A stretch of 64,000 nt of DNA from Gracilaria domingensis (lineage: Eukaryota > Rhodophyta > Florideophyceae > Gracilariales > Gracilariaceae), in the NCBI GenBank assembly GCA_022539475.1, contig VCMS01000159.1:141376-205375 (forward strand). The letters are read 5' to 3'. The notes beneath the pieces are model-generated. The model was not told the DNA's origin and ran no database searches. It saw only the letters and a list, made by a program, of their open reading frames with translations. Each line of letters begins with the position of its first letter. The stretch's first letter is position 1. Below, piece after piece: positions 1 through 11,475 of the stretch. The position numbers and the translations under genes were made by a program.

Positions 1-78
1 TTCAAATACCATGTGCGCAAAGTTCAAGAGCACAGGCACGGTAGCTCAACAGCGAATATATAAGATAGCCTCCAAACC
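1..78 (+). repeat. Direct repeat, copy 1 (5' end of window)
   Basis: The first ~75 bases recur in the same orientation at 4236-4312, sharing the opening ttcaaataccatgtgcgc and scattered identities after it. The copies are clearly diverged. They may be remnants of flanking repeats of an older element occupying 1-4.3 kb, but the left copy is cut by the window edge, so its extent is unknown. Confidence 0.55.
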
Positions 79-705
79 ATCCATTCTCCGCACCATTCTC
101 TCAACCTTGAAGCCCGGTGCACAATCCACTAACGCATACGAAGACGATGCACAAGGACTAGGTGCAACAACCAGATTCCCAGAGCTACATCCCGTACATT
201 CACAGCTATTTCCAACAGACATCACGTCGCCATTTCTGAGGCAGCAGCACACGAGATCGTAGATTTGTATTCGGAGATGGGCAACCGGACAGGTGACGGC
301 GACGCAGCCAGTGTCGAATGTCTATTCCAGGCCACCTGGCGTCTCGATGCAGATCTCGTCGTCGGAGCAGTTGAGCGTCGAACGATCGGACGGTGGTTGT
401 GGATCAGTCGGTAGGGGTGAAGTAATCGGAAAACATTCAGCGCCGTTTGGACCTTCTACGCATCGAGCGCCTTCGATACAGAGAGATACGGCGAGTGATG
501 TTGGACTCGGGGGTGGCAAGGCGGGGGTTGGGAGACATTGAGGGCTTTTTTCCGTTTCAATTCATCTGGTGTAGGAGGGGCAGACAAAGACGAGGGAGCC
601 GACGGAGATTGGAGCAATTGGGAAGGCAGTGCTGGCGAGGGTGCCGAAAAGAAGGGCGGCAAGCAGCACGATGAGGAAGATGTTATGGTGACGTTGCGCG
701 GTGTA
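45..705 (-). pseudogene. Decayed cysteine-rich secreted protein
   Basis: One minus-strand frame stays coding-like from about 705 down to 45. It starts with a hydrophobic, signal-peptide-like stretch (around 690-600, with the core FLIVLLAALLFGTLAS). A proline-rich linker and a cysteine-rich region follow, the latter including CIEGARCVEGPNGAEC. The frame has no ATG at its start and is broken by an in-frame TGA near 578 and a TAG at 322-324. I do not recognise the family. The composition suggests a secreted disulfide-rich protein gene that has lost function. A chance open frame is possible, but the signal peptide plus regular cysteines argue against it. Confidence 0.4.
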
Positions 706-1096
706 CTTCCATCACGGTCGTGGGGGCTCGAATGGACTTCCGAGTGTAAACTGCTGTGCCAAGACTCTTGCGTGAAGCTGCCGCGCACGGGGTTGTGTAT
801 CATCTGGATCATCATCCAGCATCATCAATGACTCATCATGATGATACTTGTGTAGACACAATGCATCTTCTACAGCAACACTGTACATTTCGCTGATGCA
901 CAGTAAACTTCACTACTGATGATTACGGGCTACTCATTCATCGGGCTGGCCGTATCTACTAGCGCCCCATGAACCCCATGCGACCGTAAATCAGTGACGG
1001 TGGCTTTCGCTACTTTCTGTTCAAAGATCATCTTGGATCTTCTGGTCTTGATGCGTATGATTCGCACGATGCGCAGGGAATGATTTAAGAGTATGT

Positions 1097-1581
1097 TTGA
1101 TCGCGATAATGGTGGAGCTAGAGCGCCAGGAGCAAGATACTGTTTCCCTCTTCTACCAGTACACTGAAATCAACGATTTACCATGCGTTGTCCGGGATGC
1201 GACATTGCTCGGCAATCCACAAAACGTGGCCGAAAGAACCCGTACTAGCTCGGAGCGCATCAACCGCACATTTGGCGCTATCGAAGCCGATGCGCAAGCC
1301 TTTCACGGGCTTATTTCGGACTGCTGAATGAGATCTTTCAAAAGGGTCGGATCACGGCATTGGAGTGTGCCAAAGCGGTAGAAATAGGAATAAGCAATAA
1401 TAGAGGTGCCCCTTCGAAAGCCAGAGCGCAATTTAAGCGGCGAACGAATGTCAGAAGTTCACGCATTGGCCACAAAGTCGACTCTCATACTAAAGACGCC
1501 GAAGGGGGCAGTTCCCATGGTATGTTCCATGACGTGAGGGAAATCGTCACCGAGACAGAAGGACTCGTTGTCGATAAAAAC
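1097..1581 (+). pseudogene. Unrecognised coding remnant
   Basis: Two plus-strand frames (1097-1327 and about 1325-1581) read as one charged, non-repetitive protein if a single frameshift near 1325 is allowed. There is no good start codon context and no recognised domain. It is followed by several hundred bases with only short, unconvincing frames. It is most likely a fragment of an old mobile-element or host gene, and could be chance. Confidence 0.25.
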
Positions 1582-2289
1582 TGATAGGTCATGGTTTCGA
1601 AGACTTTTATATAATGGTCGGGCAAGAGTGTCCTTGTCTTCGCCGGCATGGCTCAGAAATACCCGAAACTGTGGTGTTCGGAGAGAAAATTGTTTTGCGG
1701 CATGGGAGAAATATGAGCTGCTAGCTCCTACCAGCCAACTAGCACAGGACTCAACGCATAGTATCGTTGCAGGAGATGAATGTCCAGCAAAACATCCGTT
1801 ACATGGCCAAAGCTAACAGCATCTCTTTCCCTTATGTCACAAGTCGCGCATTCTGCGCAGACACCACGGTGTCGAATCTTTCTCAGCCATGCCGGTGAAG
1901 ACAAGGAAACTATCGCTCGCCCATTGTAAAACCGACTTCGCTTGCGTGGCTTATCCGTTTCGAAATATCGGCTTGCTCAGTTCCACGCTGTCGCTGGGCT
2001 TCCAGAAAATAGAGCGGCGTTCTAAGGTCTTTCAAACAGCGATCAGGCGCATCACGTCCCGCACTAGGCAACGTGAGAAGCAAACCATGATGAGCCAGCC
2101 GCAAAATTGAGCACACAGCCGTCGTGGCCGGCAAGGCAGCACCCGGAATAGAAAAATGCGCGCATTGTGACGCTCGAGAATTCTCTCATGATGAAAGCGT
2201 ATTGCGCGCGGTTTGGTGTCTTTCTATGCTTCTCCTCGCTGATTACCCTTGCTAAACTCTTTCACGGCCAGGCCTCGAGATGGTCTTTG

Positions 2290-3733
2290 TTAGAATCGCA
2301 CAACACGGCGCGATCGAAATTCTCCTGTGAAGTACCGACGGCACGCATCACCACCGAGGAAGTTGGCCAACGAGCTCACAACGGCCAAGCACAATCTCGG
2401 AGCCGTCGTCAGAGTCTTCGTGCATCGCTAGCCGTGACCGTGATGCCCATCATGAGTGCTCAAACCGCGAATGCTCAAGCGTTTCGATGTTAAACCGCCC
2501 CGCAACGATTTGGCGGGGAGAACTGCACGAATGCAGTTCCGAGCTCGATGACTTGGTGCATGTGAGGGCAGTTCAAAATATGCGCGATCTCAAAAACCTC
2601 TCTCTACTACACGTAGTGCAGAACCAGTTCTGTAGCATGTCTTACACTTACCAAAAGGTAGTCTTCTATCCCTGGGTAGCGTTCTAACCCTTTAGCTTCA
2701 TGTGTAAGACAAGCAAAAAGTGATGATGACGTCACACAACGGCAGATAACGCTTGTCGCAACGGTGATCAATGCTGTGCAGTTGTTGCGGACTCCACAAT
2801 GTGGAGATGATGTCGTCGTACAAAGTTGTGGTCTTCCAGATGAAACAACAGCGCTACATCGTGCCACGACGCTCACGCCAGTCATTCCAAGCTCAGTTTC
2901 GGCAAACGGCGCTGCGACAGCATGACATAGCTCATCCTCCTTAGTTCTGGCAAATGCACGTCGTGGCTGTCGATGTTTGCCACGCCTCACTCGCAAGTGC
3001 CCGAGATGTGAATCTCCGAGCCGTTTTCTTCGACATTGCACACCGCAACGAAAAGCTCTGTGCTCGCAAGTGATGAACCTTGGCGAACAGAACGCCGTCC
3101 CCACGCAGAATGTTCACACAATATTCGCAGCCGATTTCACGTTGTCGCAATTAAGTCGCACACCGTCTACAGTACATCGACTTCGGCGTCATCCCGTGTA
3201 CACGGCAAGCATTTACTCATGCTCGAGGAGAGTGCCATCCTTGCCCAGGCAACGGTCATATCGATCACGACCCCAGCACGCAGCGTGAAAGGCAGATCGC
3301 AGTGAACGCACAGCACTAACATTTGCCCAAAGCTATGAAATCCAGACCGGGGGACAAGAGAGATGTTTTCACCGGCAAGACGACGTGAGGCAGGTGGTTG
3401 ACGCCAATTGCTGTCGCGCGTGGCAATCAGAAGCGATGGCTCTTTCTGGCGTCAGCGCACAAAACGGCACGGCTGGAAATCTTTTGTAAAGTACACATCA
3501 CCACCGTGAAAGTTGCCCAACGCGCGTTCGCAAAGTCCCAGAACAATCTCAGAGCCGTCCTCTGCGACGTCGCGCAGGTCGTTCTCTACAGCGTAGATTT
3601 TAACTTCTACCAAGCGCTTTGCTATCCACTGTGGTTTTGACAACAGCCACAGAAGCTCGTCAACTTGTCCGGGACCGCGCAGAATTCTACATAAGTTGTA
3701 ATGAACGTAGAACTGAATCCTGCAGCCCAACAT
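2290..3733 (-). pseudogene. Decayed gene for a repeat protein (GSEI-type units)
   Basis: At least three minus-strand stretches (about 3600-3450, 3090-2945 and 2440-2295) encode variants of the same ~45-residue unit. The unit has the pattern NGSEI or DGSEI, then IVLGxCE, then NFxGGD and an aromatic-rich strand. The middle copy reads EENGSEIHISGTCE and the first reads AEDGSEIVLGLCERALGNF. Units are separated by stops and frameshifts, so no full protein survives. Repeats of this type suggest a beta-solenoid or extracellular adhesin-like protein, but I cannot name the family. At DNA level the copies at 2290-2440 and 3440-3600 are visibly related, which supports the reading. Confidence 0.4.
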
Positions 3734-4235
3734 ATACTAGTTCCCTTTTTGGTACAACTAAAACATCAGCTAACGATTCCATCACAAGTCTGGTTTTCTC
3801 AAGTGTATCCAAGTTCCACAGCTTGTGCAATTCTCCATGATACTTTGATCTCGAGTGCGCAAATGCGTTCAGCGCGACAATAACTGCATCCTTGAGATGC
3901 ATCAAGCCTGTCGACAGCATTGCAGGTATCAGTGAGCCACGACGGCATTCTTCTGTACAGCCTACAGTTGCGTTCTAAGTTGTCTTAGATTCTCTGATCC
4001 ACATGATCTTGTTGATATTGTTAAGACCGGTTGTCACGATTGAAGGAATATAGATGTTCAACCTCGATTAATAATCGCACGATAGCATCTAGGACGCAAA
4101 CCTGATGACATTGACGCAGTGACACATTAGGGCGTTTCACTCTTGTCTAACCTTTCCCAAATGCGTTTCGGACATCATCAGTAACAGAATGACATCCTCA
4201 AGGCGCTCATTGCCTACAGGTTGCACCGTTGTAAG

Positions 4236-4312
4236 GTTCAAATACCATGTGCGCCGAGTCCAAGAGCAGAGGCATTGTGGCTTAACAGCGAATACATACG
4301 AGCGATTCTAAA
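4236..4312 (+). repeat. Direct repeat, copy 2
   Basis: This is the partner of the repeat at the start of the window. It ends about 35 bases before the left arm of the large inverted repeat, so it may mark DNA into which that structure inserted. Confidence 0.5.
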
Positions 4313-4345
4313 CAATCCGATCCTTTACGACACAGTTTGGTGGTC

Positions 4346-5800
4346 ACATTCCGCGAGCCAAAATCTTAGATAAGGATAATTCTGTGTACGCAGAACTATC
4401 GTTCTCCTTTCAAGACCAGCGTTAAATTACAAATTACGACATCTCTATCCTCGCAAAGTGAACGCAAAGGAAAAGTTTCCGCACGATTTGCACAAGAGAA
4501 CTACGACGTTTAAATTGAAACACACTCGCAATCTTGTTTCCCAATCTGTGCTTTCTTCTTCTTTTGTGCCATGCATTGATGAGTCAATGTACATCACTGC
4601 TTTTCATTTTATGCCACACAAACTTCTAATTCAATGAACCGCCCATCTTCTTCTCTCCTGCAGCAGCTCAAACTCTATATATTTGTCCCACCATGGAGCC
4701 AGAAGCCTCTACATCGCTGCTCTGTCACCAAGCCACATCTCTCACCCCTGGTTTGCACCGTCTCAACTCCCAACGTTGTTGTTTCTCCTCCCCACTCTTG
4801 AAACACAACACGCACCCAACAATCACCTCGCCCCCCCCCCCCCGGAAACCTTTGGAACTGGCATCTTCTCTGGAATTTTGTCACTCTTCGACTTTCTTCC
4901 ACACTCTTGTTCATCAGACACCCATCTCTGTCTCTGTTGGACGTTTTTCTGCACAGTTTCTTTCCTTTTCTATCACACTACCATCATGAAATCGAACTCT
5001 GACCTGGCTTTTCTAGTGTGGGACATACTCATTTGGCTTCGCTGTTTCCCTCGCGTATTTAAAGAATGGTTCTTGGACCCTACGGTTTGGCTATGACTCT
5101 TTCGCTTCATGACTCGTACTTTTTGGATCTTGCCCTCCGGATCTCGCTCTAAGGATTTCTCTGGCTCGCTTAACTTCTGACTCTTTTTTCTTCTGACTGA
5201 TATATTTCTAGCTGTTTCTCAATGGAATTCTTTGGCAGTTGCTTTTTTGACTTCAGCTCTCTCTATGATTCTTACTCTTGGAATCTTGCGCTCTTTGCGT
5301 CTTAATTTTTCTTGTGGCTTAAACTTGGATACTTTGGAAACATAGAAGCTGGGAAAACTTGGATAGTTTGGAAACATTGATACTTGGGAAACTTGGATAT
5401 TTTGGAAACTTGGATACTTTGGAAACTTGGATACTTTGGAAACTTGGCGGCTTTAAATCTGGGCTTTAATCAACAAACAAACAAACAAAACAAAACAACA
5501 TAACAACAAAAGAACAAACAAAAAATCTTCAAGTGTCAATATTAACAATTGGAAATATGAAACCTCCACCAAACAACTTGGAATCTTTAGATCTGGGTGT
5601 TAATCAACCAACCAACAATCTTCAAGTCTCAACGTTAACAACTTGAAGTCTTACAACCTCGGTCAACTTGGAGTAAATGTAAACTACAACTTGATCAAGT
5701 TGAAATTTACATTCACTCCAAGTTGACCGAGGTTGTAAGAATTTAAGTTGTTAACTTTGAATGTGTTCAGCTTTCAGCTTTCATGTTCAACAGTTCGTGC
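4346..5800 (+). repeat. Left arm of large inverted repeat
   Basis: This arm matches 8370-9800 on the opposite strand with few indels. Both arms keep a ~98-residue open frame starting at an ATG in a ccaccatgg context just after tatatatt (4693 here, 9453 there). Arm identity alone explains that conservation. The arm holds a run of ten C at about 4832 and many copies of a short ttggaaacttggatac-type motif around 5330-5450. Confidence 0.85.
5628..5761. repeat. 134-bp palindrome inside the left arm
   Basis: The sequence is an imperfect inverted repeat centred on tgatca (5692-5697). The inner 90 bp (5650-5739) pair almost completely. It would form a long hairpin or cruciform at the inner end of the left arm. 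Confidence 0.85.
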
Positions 5801-6050
5801 ATCTGAGGCGGAATGTGGCCAAAGCAACCTCCGCGGTCCATGTCGAGCGCCTCGAATGCTCGCAGGGTTTACGCTTCAACTCTACTGTAAGTACAGCCTC
5901 AAACTTTCTCTCAAGGACCTTGAGTCAAGGGGCTGCACGTCGTGTTGGACGTTTTGGCGGGAACGTCGACCAGCCCCATGCCCGAAGGGTGAGGAAAAAT
6001 CGTCACCTTTTTTCCTGGGTGAGTTCGTGTGATTTGGGGACAAGAACAAG

Positions 6051-6103
6051 GAGAGCTCACCCGGCTTGGGGAGAGCTCACCCGGCTTGGGGTGAGCTCAC
6101 CCA
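6051..6103 (+). repeat. Short tandem repeat, 20 bp x ~2.6
   Basis: The unit gagagctcacccggcttggg is repeated head to tail, with the last copy partial. It lies between the left arm and the MYND-like frame. Confidence 0.8.
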
Positions 6104-6171
6104 AATTATCACCCGCAACCTTCGTCGTTATCACCCAAGTGAAGTTGCAATGAATGCCCATCACGATCTGA

Positions 6172-7290
6172 GGCCATCGCCGCGTCAATCTCCCGCCGTC
6201 ATCGCAACCACCTGACGTTCCTCGCGCCCCACCTCAACGCACCAACCCACAGCATTGTGCCCCCGCTGCCGCGCCGCCGCCGCCTTGCTCCGCGCCCAAA
6301 GCCCAATGGCTCTGCAACACCTGCCACAAGCAGCCGCCGGCTCGCGCCGCCGGCCAGCTCACCGCCTGTTCGCGCTGTCGCCTCGCGCGCCACCGCAGCC
6401 CCATCCGCAACCAGCGCCACGCCGCGCACCACGCCACGCTCTGTGAGCGCATAGACGCGCCCTGCAGCCACTTCCATGACACCACCGACAGCCGGCAGCA
6501 CGTGCTCGTGCGCGCCAAGCGGGCGTACGAGCCCGAGCACCTGGCGGAGGAGTACGCCGTGGTGCCGCTGCCAGAGAAGGCATTGTCGCACCGCCTGGAG
6601 ATCCTGCGCCTCAACGCGCGCGATCGCATGCGCATCCGCGAGACCGCGCCGCTCAAGCGGCAGCACCTGCGCAGGGACACCCAGTTCGTGGCGTTCGTCG
6701 CCCATTGGCTGCTCCGCCAACAGGGCCTACTGGACCCGATGCGCCGCCACGAGCGCCCGCAGTACGGACAGTGGTTGTACGGGGACGCCGACTGCTTGGC
6801 CGACGTTTTCGTGCCCACGGACGCGGAGCTGCACGATGCCCGACCTATCATTTCTTCTGCGCTCTGCATTGTCAACCTGCGCCTGCTTGCAAGCCCCGCT
6901 GTGGTTGCCGAGCGCATGGCGGAGCAAGAGGCGATGCCGGAGCGGTACTCGGACGTCTTTGCAGCGGAGGTACCCCGTGCTGCTGCTGCCATTGCTCAAC
7001 CCCGAGTCGCTCACGAGCACGTGCATGATGCGTCTGCGCCGCGTCATCAGGCGGACGCGGACGTGATGCTTTTCTTCTGCGGAAAACTACTCATAGCGTG
7101 CCGGCCGCAAAGGAACGCTTGGCGAAGCGGCTTGGTGCCACTGAGCAGTATCACCGCGAGCTCTTCAGCTTTTAGTCAACGTAGTCAAAGACTTACGAAG
7201 AACTTTTCAATGGTCGTACGCAACTTGCGTACTGCGCCGACTTTCTACGATGGCGACGATCGTCAGCATTTCTGTGTGTATCGGGCCTGA
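6172..7290 (+). pseudogene. Degenerate MYND-finger protein
   Basis: The plus frame is open from after a TGA at 6169-6171 to the TGA at 7288-7290, but it has no ATG before the finger. Codons at 6313, 6322, 6367, 6376 and 6442 give C-x2-C, C-x2-C and a final Cys exactly 22 codons after the fourth, which is the MYND spacing. His at 6430 is also in place. The two remaining zinc positions (6394 and 6406) are Arg codons CGC, each one transition from TGC. After the finger comes a ~250-residue charged region ending near HDASAPRHQ that I do not recognise. An overlapping ATG at 6155 would need a frameshift. It is a helper or passenger gene of the inverted-repeat structure, probably inactive. Confidence 0.5.
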
Positions 7291-7790
7291 CATATGGCAC
7301 TTCCGACCTCCTGCTGTGCTTCACGAACCAGAGTGCAACCACTCGATGTCGACACCGACTTTGAACACAGCCTTGTACGGCGTGCCTTGGGGAGGATGCG
7401 TTTTTGCTTGTGTCGCGGATACGGAGCTGGATTTGGAAACCTGGTTCAACTCTACCCACTACGCAAAACCTTTCAATCCGATACACGTAATTACAAGTAA
7501 GCAATAGAGCAACGTGCAAGCCATAGTTGTTGACGATCATCGGGATGGAACTGAAGTGTTGACGGTTGCTGGTAATGATGGCAACGCTAACTTTAACACA
7601 TCAGCGCGTGCTAGAAAACGAGCGCTGCGTTCACGACAGCAACACAAGCTACGTGGAGAAGCAAGCGATATGCTGTCTTGCTGGCTCGAAGCGACAGCGA
7701 GCGACTCGCAGTGAGGGTGCGGGCCGACGATGAGGATTCACGTTTGGAACAGTTATCAGTTGGTAGCTTACCCGCCTTGGTGTACCATTG

Positions 7791-8128
7791 CTAAAAGATT
7801 AGATTGCTTAAGAACTCTAGTATCGAGTACGCCTCTGCTTGCGCCTCGTGACGCGGAGCAGATGCGTCATGCTCGAAAACGGTAGTCAACGGCTCAGGAT
7901 TGAATGCTGCAGGAGCACAGGGTTCTTCCGCTGCGAGGAGTCCAAATATCGCCCTAGCATAGCCATCTCCTGCTCCATACGCTCGGCGCCTATACCGGGC
8001 CGTGAGAGCAAGCGGAACTGCACAATGCAAAGCGGCAGAACAAAATTGGACGACGTCGGTGTGTCATTTAATGACACACCGACGTCATCCAGCGCCGTGC
8101 CAGTAGGGGCAAAAACGTCGCTGCTCAC
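7791..8128 (-). pseudogene. Second, truncated copy of the MYND-protein C-terminus
   Basis: Two minus-strand frames together match the C-terminal part of the 6172-7290 product. Shared landmarks are DVFAPTG against DVFVPTD, LCIVQFRLLSRP against LCIVNLRLLASP, and HDASAPRHEA against HDASAPRHQA. The copy lacks the finger, contains a frameshift, and is interrupted near 8050-8090 by a short palindrome that repeats the local coding sequence. It lies in mirror-image position to the first copy, so the inverted repeat once included the gene itself. Confidence 0.6.
8052..8086. repeat. Perfect 16-bp hairpin with 3-nt loop
   Basis: gacgtcggtgtgtcat (8052-8067) and its exact reverse complement (8071-8086) flank tta. 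It sits inside the truncated MYND-protein copy and looks like a recent local inverted duplication. Confidence 0.9.
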
Positions 8129-8369
8129 GTCGGTGATCGATGACCAGGGATGATCGAAAAACCGGAGAAGGTAGAGCGTGCTCCCGATGGTCTTAGGTCA
8201 GCGGTAGACATCATCATGACATTCACCGCTGATCTCAGACGGTGATCAGCATGAAGTAACAGGTATCTTCAATCAGTAAAACCTACCTTACGCAAGAAAG
8301 CTTCCACCAACCCTTAAGCGAGAACTAGAAGTTTCACATTACCATAGAAGAAGTTGTGAGATAGTGTGA

Positions 8370-9800
8370 ACTGTTGAAGATGAAAGCTGAAGATAGTCAA
8401 AGTTACCAACTTGAAACCTTACAATTTCGTTCAGCTTGGAGTAAATGTAAACTTCAACGTGATCAAGCTGTAGTTTACATTTACTCCAAGCTGAACGAAA
8501 TTGAAAGATTTCAAGTTGTCAAAATTGAGACTTAAGATTGTTGGTCGATTAGGGCCCAGATCAAATGATTCCAAGTTGTTTGAGATAGAGATTTCATATT
8601 TCCAATTGTTAAGATTGAGACTTGAAGACTGTTTGTCTGTTTTGTTCTTTTGCTTGTTTGTTTTGTTTGTCTGTTTTGTTCTTTTGTTTGTTTGTTTTGT
8701 TTGCCTGTTTTGTTTGTTCGTTTTGTTTGTTCGTCTCGTTTGTTTGTTGATTAAACCTCTGATTCAAAGCTTCCAAGTTTCCAAAGTATCCAAGTTTAAA
8801 ACTTGCCAAGCTTCTATGTTTCCAAAGTATCCAAGTTTAAGCCACAAGAAAAATTAAGACGCAAAGAGCGCAAGATTCCAAGAGTAAGAATCATAGAGAG
8901 AGCTGAAGTCAAAAAAGCAACTGCCAAAGAATTCCATTGAGAAACAGCTAGAAATATATCAGTCAGAAGTTAAGCGAGCCAGAGAAATCCTTAGAGCGAG
9001 ATCCGGAGGGCAAGATCCGAAAAGTACGAGTCATGAAGCGAAAGAGTCATAGCCAAACCGTAGGGTCCAAGAACCATTCTTTAAATACGCGAGGGAAACA
9101 GCGAAGCCAAATGAGTATGTCCCACACTAGAAAAGCCAGGTCAGAGTTCGATTTCATGATGGCAGTGTGATAGAAAAGGAAAGAAACTGTGCAGAAAAAC
9201 GTCCAACAGAGACAGAGATGGGTGTCTGATGAACAAGAGTGTGGAAGAAAGTCGAAGAGTGACAAACTTCCAGAGAAGATGCCAGTTCCAAAGGTTTCCG
9301 GGAGGGAGGGGGGGGCGAGGTGATTGTTGGGTGCGTGTTGTGTTTCAAGAGAGGGGAAGAGAAACAACAACGTTGGGAGTTGAGACGGTGCAAACCAGGG
9401 GTGAGAGATGTGGCTTGGTGACAGAGCAGCGATGTAGAGGCTTCTGGCTCCATGGTGGGACAAATATATAGAGTTTGAGCTGCTGCAGGAGAGAAGAAGA
9501 TGGGCGGTTCATTGAATTAGAAGTTTGTGTGGCATAAAATGAAAAGCAGTGATGTACATTGACTCATCAATGCATGGCACAAAAGAAGAAGAAAGCACAG
9601 ATTGGGAAACAAGATTGCGAGTATGTTTCAATTTGAACGTCGTAGTTTTCTTGTGCAAATCGTTTGGAAAACGTTTCCTTTGCATTCACTTTGCAAGGAT
9701 AGTGTTGAGATGTAGTAATTTAACGATGGTGTTGAAAAGGAAATGATACTTTGCGTACGCACAAGTATCGCTACGTGAGAATTTGGCTTTCGGATTGTGC
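8370..9800 (-). repeat. Right arm of large inverted repeat
   Basis: This arm is the reverse complement of 4346-5800. It contains a matching ~98-residue frame and, at 8640-8745, an expanded TTTGT-rich microsatellite that is shorter in the left arm. Confidence 0.85.
8396..8529. repeat. 134-bp palindrome inside the right arm
   Basis: This is the mirror partner of the palindrome at 5628-5761, centred on tgatca at 8460-8465. Substitutions that occurred since duplication are mostly matched on both sides of the stem, for example tcagcttgga with tccaagctga here where the other copy has tcaacttgga with tccaagttga. That suggests the stem is kept symmetrical, by selection or by within-palindrome conversion. 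Confidence 0.85.
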
Positions 9801-10561
9801 CGTCTGAACATTAGTCATGAATAGCCTTTTGGTTGTTCCGCTTTTCATCTGGCAGGTGCGCGCCCACGATCGATGTCAATTCGCCCAGCTCACCGATTGC
9901 AAGGCGTTCTACCGCTGTCGAAGTCGATCTGTTCCAATGCAGCCTCGTCGATTAGGGGTGTAGATATTCATACAATGTCTTCAAATTCAAGAAACTTGTT
10001 CAAGAGATCTGCCTCTGGCCCTGTGCGGGAAGCTCGCACTTGTGCAGCTGTAGATGCTGGTTTTCATCCTGGAAAATGGCGACTTTGGGGAAGTGCTTCA
10101 GACACCAGGTTCGTCTATTTCAAACGGCATCTATTCTCGGTATCATAGAGCGAGCCGTCAAATTCCATACGTGTCTAAGGTAGAGAGGTAAGACAACCGC
10201 TTCTTTAGCTAGGGCGCCAACATGAAAGGCGGCTATGGGTCAAGAGAGTAATGAATTTTCTCGTGAAAGGGGGCTTCTTTCAACAGAAATGATCTGCACA
10301 ACATAGGAATCAGACTGGTGCGCCCGTATTAGAAAGAGAAAGAGAGAGAGAGTTGATCTTGATAATTCTCGCCGTCTAACCCAGAAAAGTTCCAGAACCG
10401 TCTTCTCGCATTTGGCGTTTGGGTCGCGGTGCGCAATACGTTTTCCCGACAGATTTCCGTGTGAGATATCTGCGATGTATGCATCGTACACCATTTGGTA
10501 CTATATAGAGGTGCAAGGGTACGGCATTAACGTAGCCGCTTCTGCATTGGGCCAGGAAGCC

Positions 10562-10850
10562 TTACTCCGAGCCATGCAGTGAGTCACAAAAATCGGGTAT
10601 CTTCCCTATCACGCACTCACGCATATTCGTTTCTTCAGAACGTGGGACAGTATCGGGTAGAAGATGAGACATCTTTCCCCTCTCGGCCTTCACTTCAAAT
10701 ATTTGACCGTAGTCTTCAACTGCCACATATATCTTGCTGTTCTTGACGTTGTAGTAACACAAGCATTCCCCGACAGCCCGTCCAGGGATCGCTCCCCTGA
10801 TCTCATGACCATTCGGACTTGTCTTCACACCATTACCAAGATAACATTTT
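10562..10850 (-). pseudogene. Coding-like fragment next to LTR-like repeat
   Basis: The last ~90 residues of a minus-strand frame read like ordinary protein (for example CYYNVKNSKIYVAVEDYG) and end in TAA at 10562. The frame runs upstream into the repeat at 10855, where it stops looking coding. It is probably a piece of a retroelement or host gene cut by the repeat. No family is recognised. Confidence 0.25.
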
Positions 10851-10854
10851 CTTC

Positions 10855-11475
10855 GACCTGGGTGGTAAGTCGTAAAAAGGCCCCCGACTAGCTGCACGCA
10901 AGCAGCAGGCCACGAGCTGATCACTGGGAACGGTCCTACCGATGTTTTCCCTGGCTTTCCCTCCCCATGGTGTGATACATCCAACGGAGGCAACCATGTG
11001 GCGGTTTTCTACAGGGTTTTTCTTCGTAAAAGCTTTTACGCACATGCCTAGGGTCGAAGAACGATGTGAAGCGACTGGCTGCTCCTTTGCCTGGTGTCGC
11101 CAAAGAAATGAGGACTGAGTGAAGGAGAGCCGTCACAACCTCTTGTTCGGCGCAATGAGGTACGTGCAGAGCGCCTTGCCGTGGTGTACCCCTTAGCCGA
11201 TGACCTCAAGAGGAAGAAGGAAGAGGTACTACAAAAAGAAGGAGAGATGAAGAGGCTGAATCATCGGTGACGAAATGCTCACGCAGACGAGAGAACACTT
11301 TAGAGGTTAATGCTTTTGCTGACACGAAGCTCAGTGAGCGTAACACGGTACAAATCAGATTTGTAGTCAGCAGCTACGTTGATAGGGAAAATATTATAAG
11401 TGCTGGGGGTCCTTAGCAAAACCCCACGTGATACGAGCAATAAGCGTATCACGCTCATAATAAAGAAAGAAGAAG
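10855..11475 (+). repeat. LTR-like direct repeat, copy A
   Basis: About 620 bp match 12810-13388 in the same orientation at low identity. Shared landmarks are gacctgggtgg at the start, ggcccccg then tagctgca, agcaggccacgagct, a purine-rich tgacctcaagagg block and an aataaag-type end. The spacing of ~2 kb with 1.33 kb between copies fits two old LTRs around a shrunken interior, or two independent solo repeats. Confidence 0.5.

Larger units (their letters stand above)
4346..9800. mobile_element. Putative TIR element or inverted duplication, ~5.5 kb
   Basis: Two ~1.45 kb arms (about 4346-5800 and 8370-9800) are near-identical reverse complements. They enclose a ~2.6 kb core with a degenerate MYND-finger gene and, in opposite orientation, a remnant of the same gene. 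Similarity extends from the tip (agccaaaatct against agccaaattct in reverse) to tcaacagttc at the inner edge. No transposase was found inside and no clear target duplication at the tips, so it could be a non-autonomous DNA transposon or a palindromic duplication of one gene plus its flank. The second gene copy favours duplication. The long terminal arms favour a transposon. Confidence 0.55.

Noticed and set aside
4693-4989. 98-codon frame conserved in both inverted-repeat arms
   Set aside because: Its conservation follows from arm identity. It contains a poly-C run that varies between arms, and TATA lies too close to the ATG.
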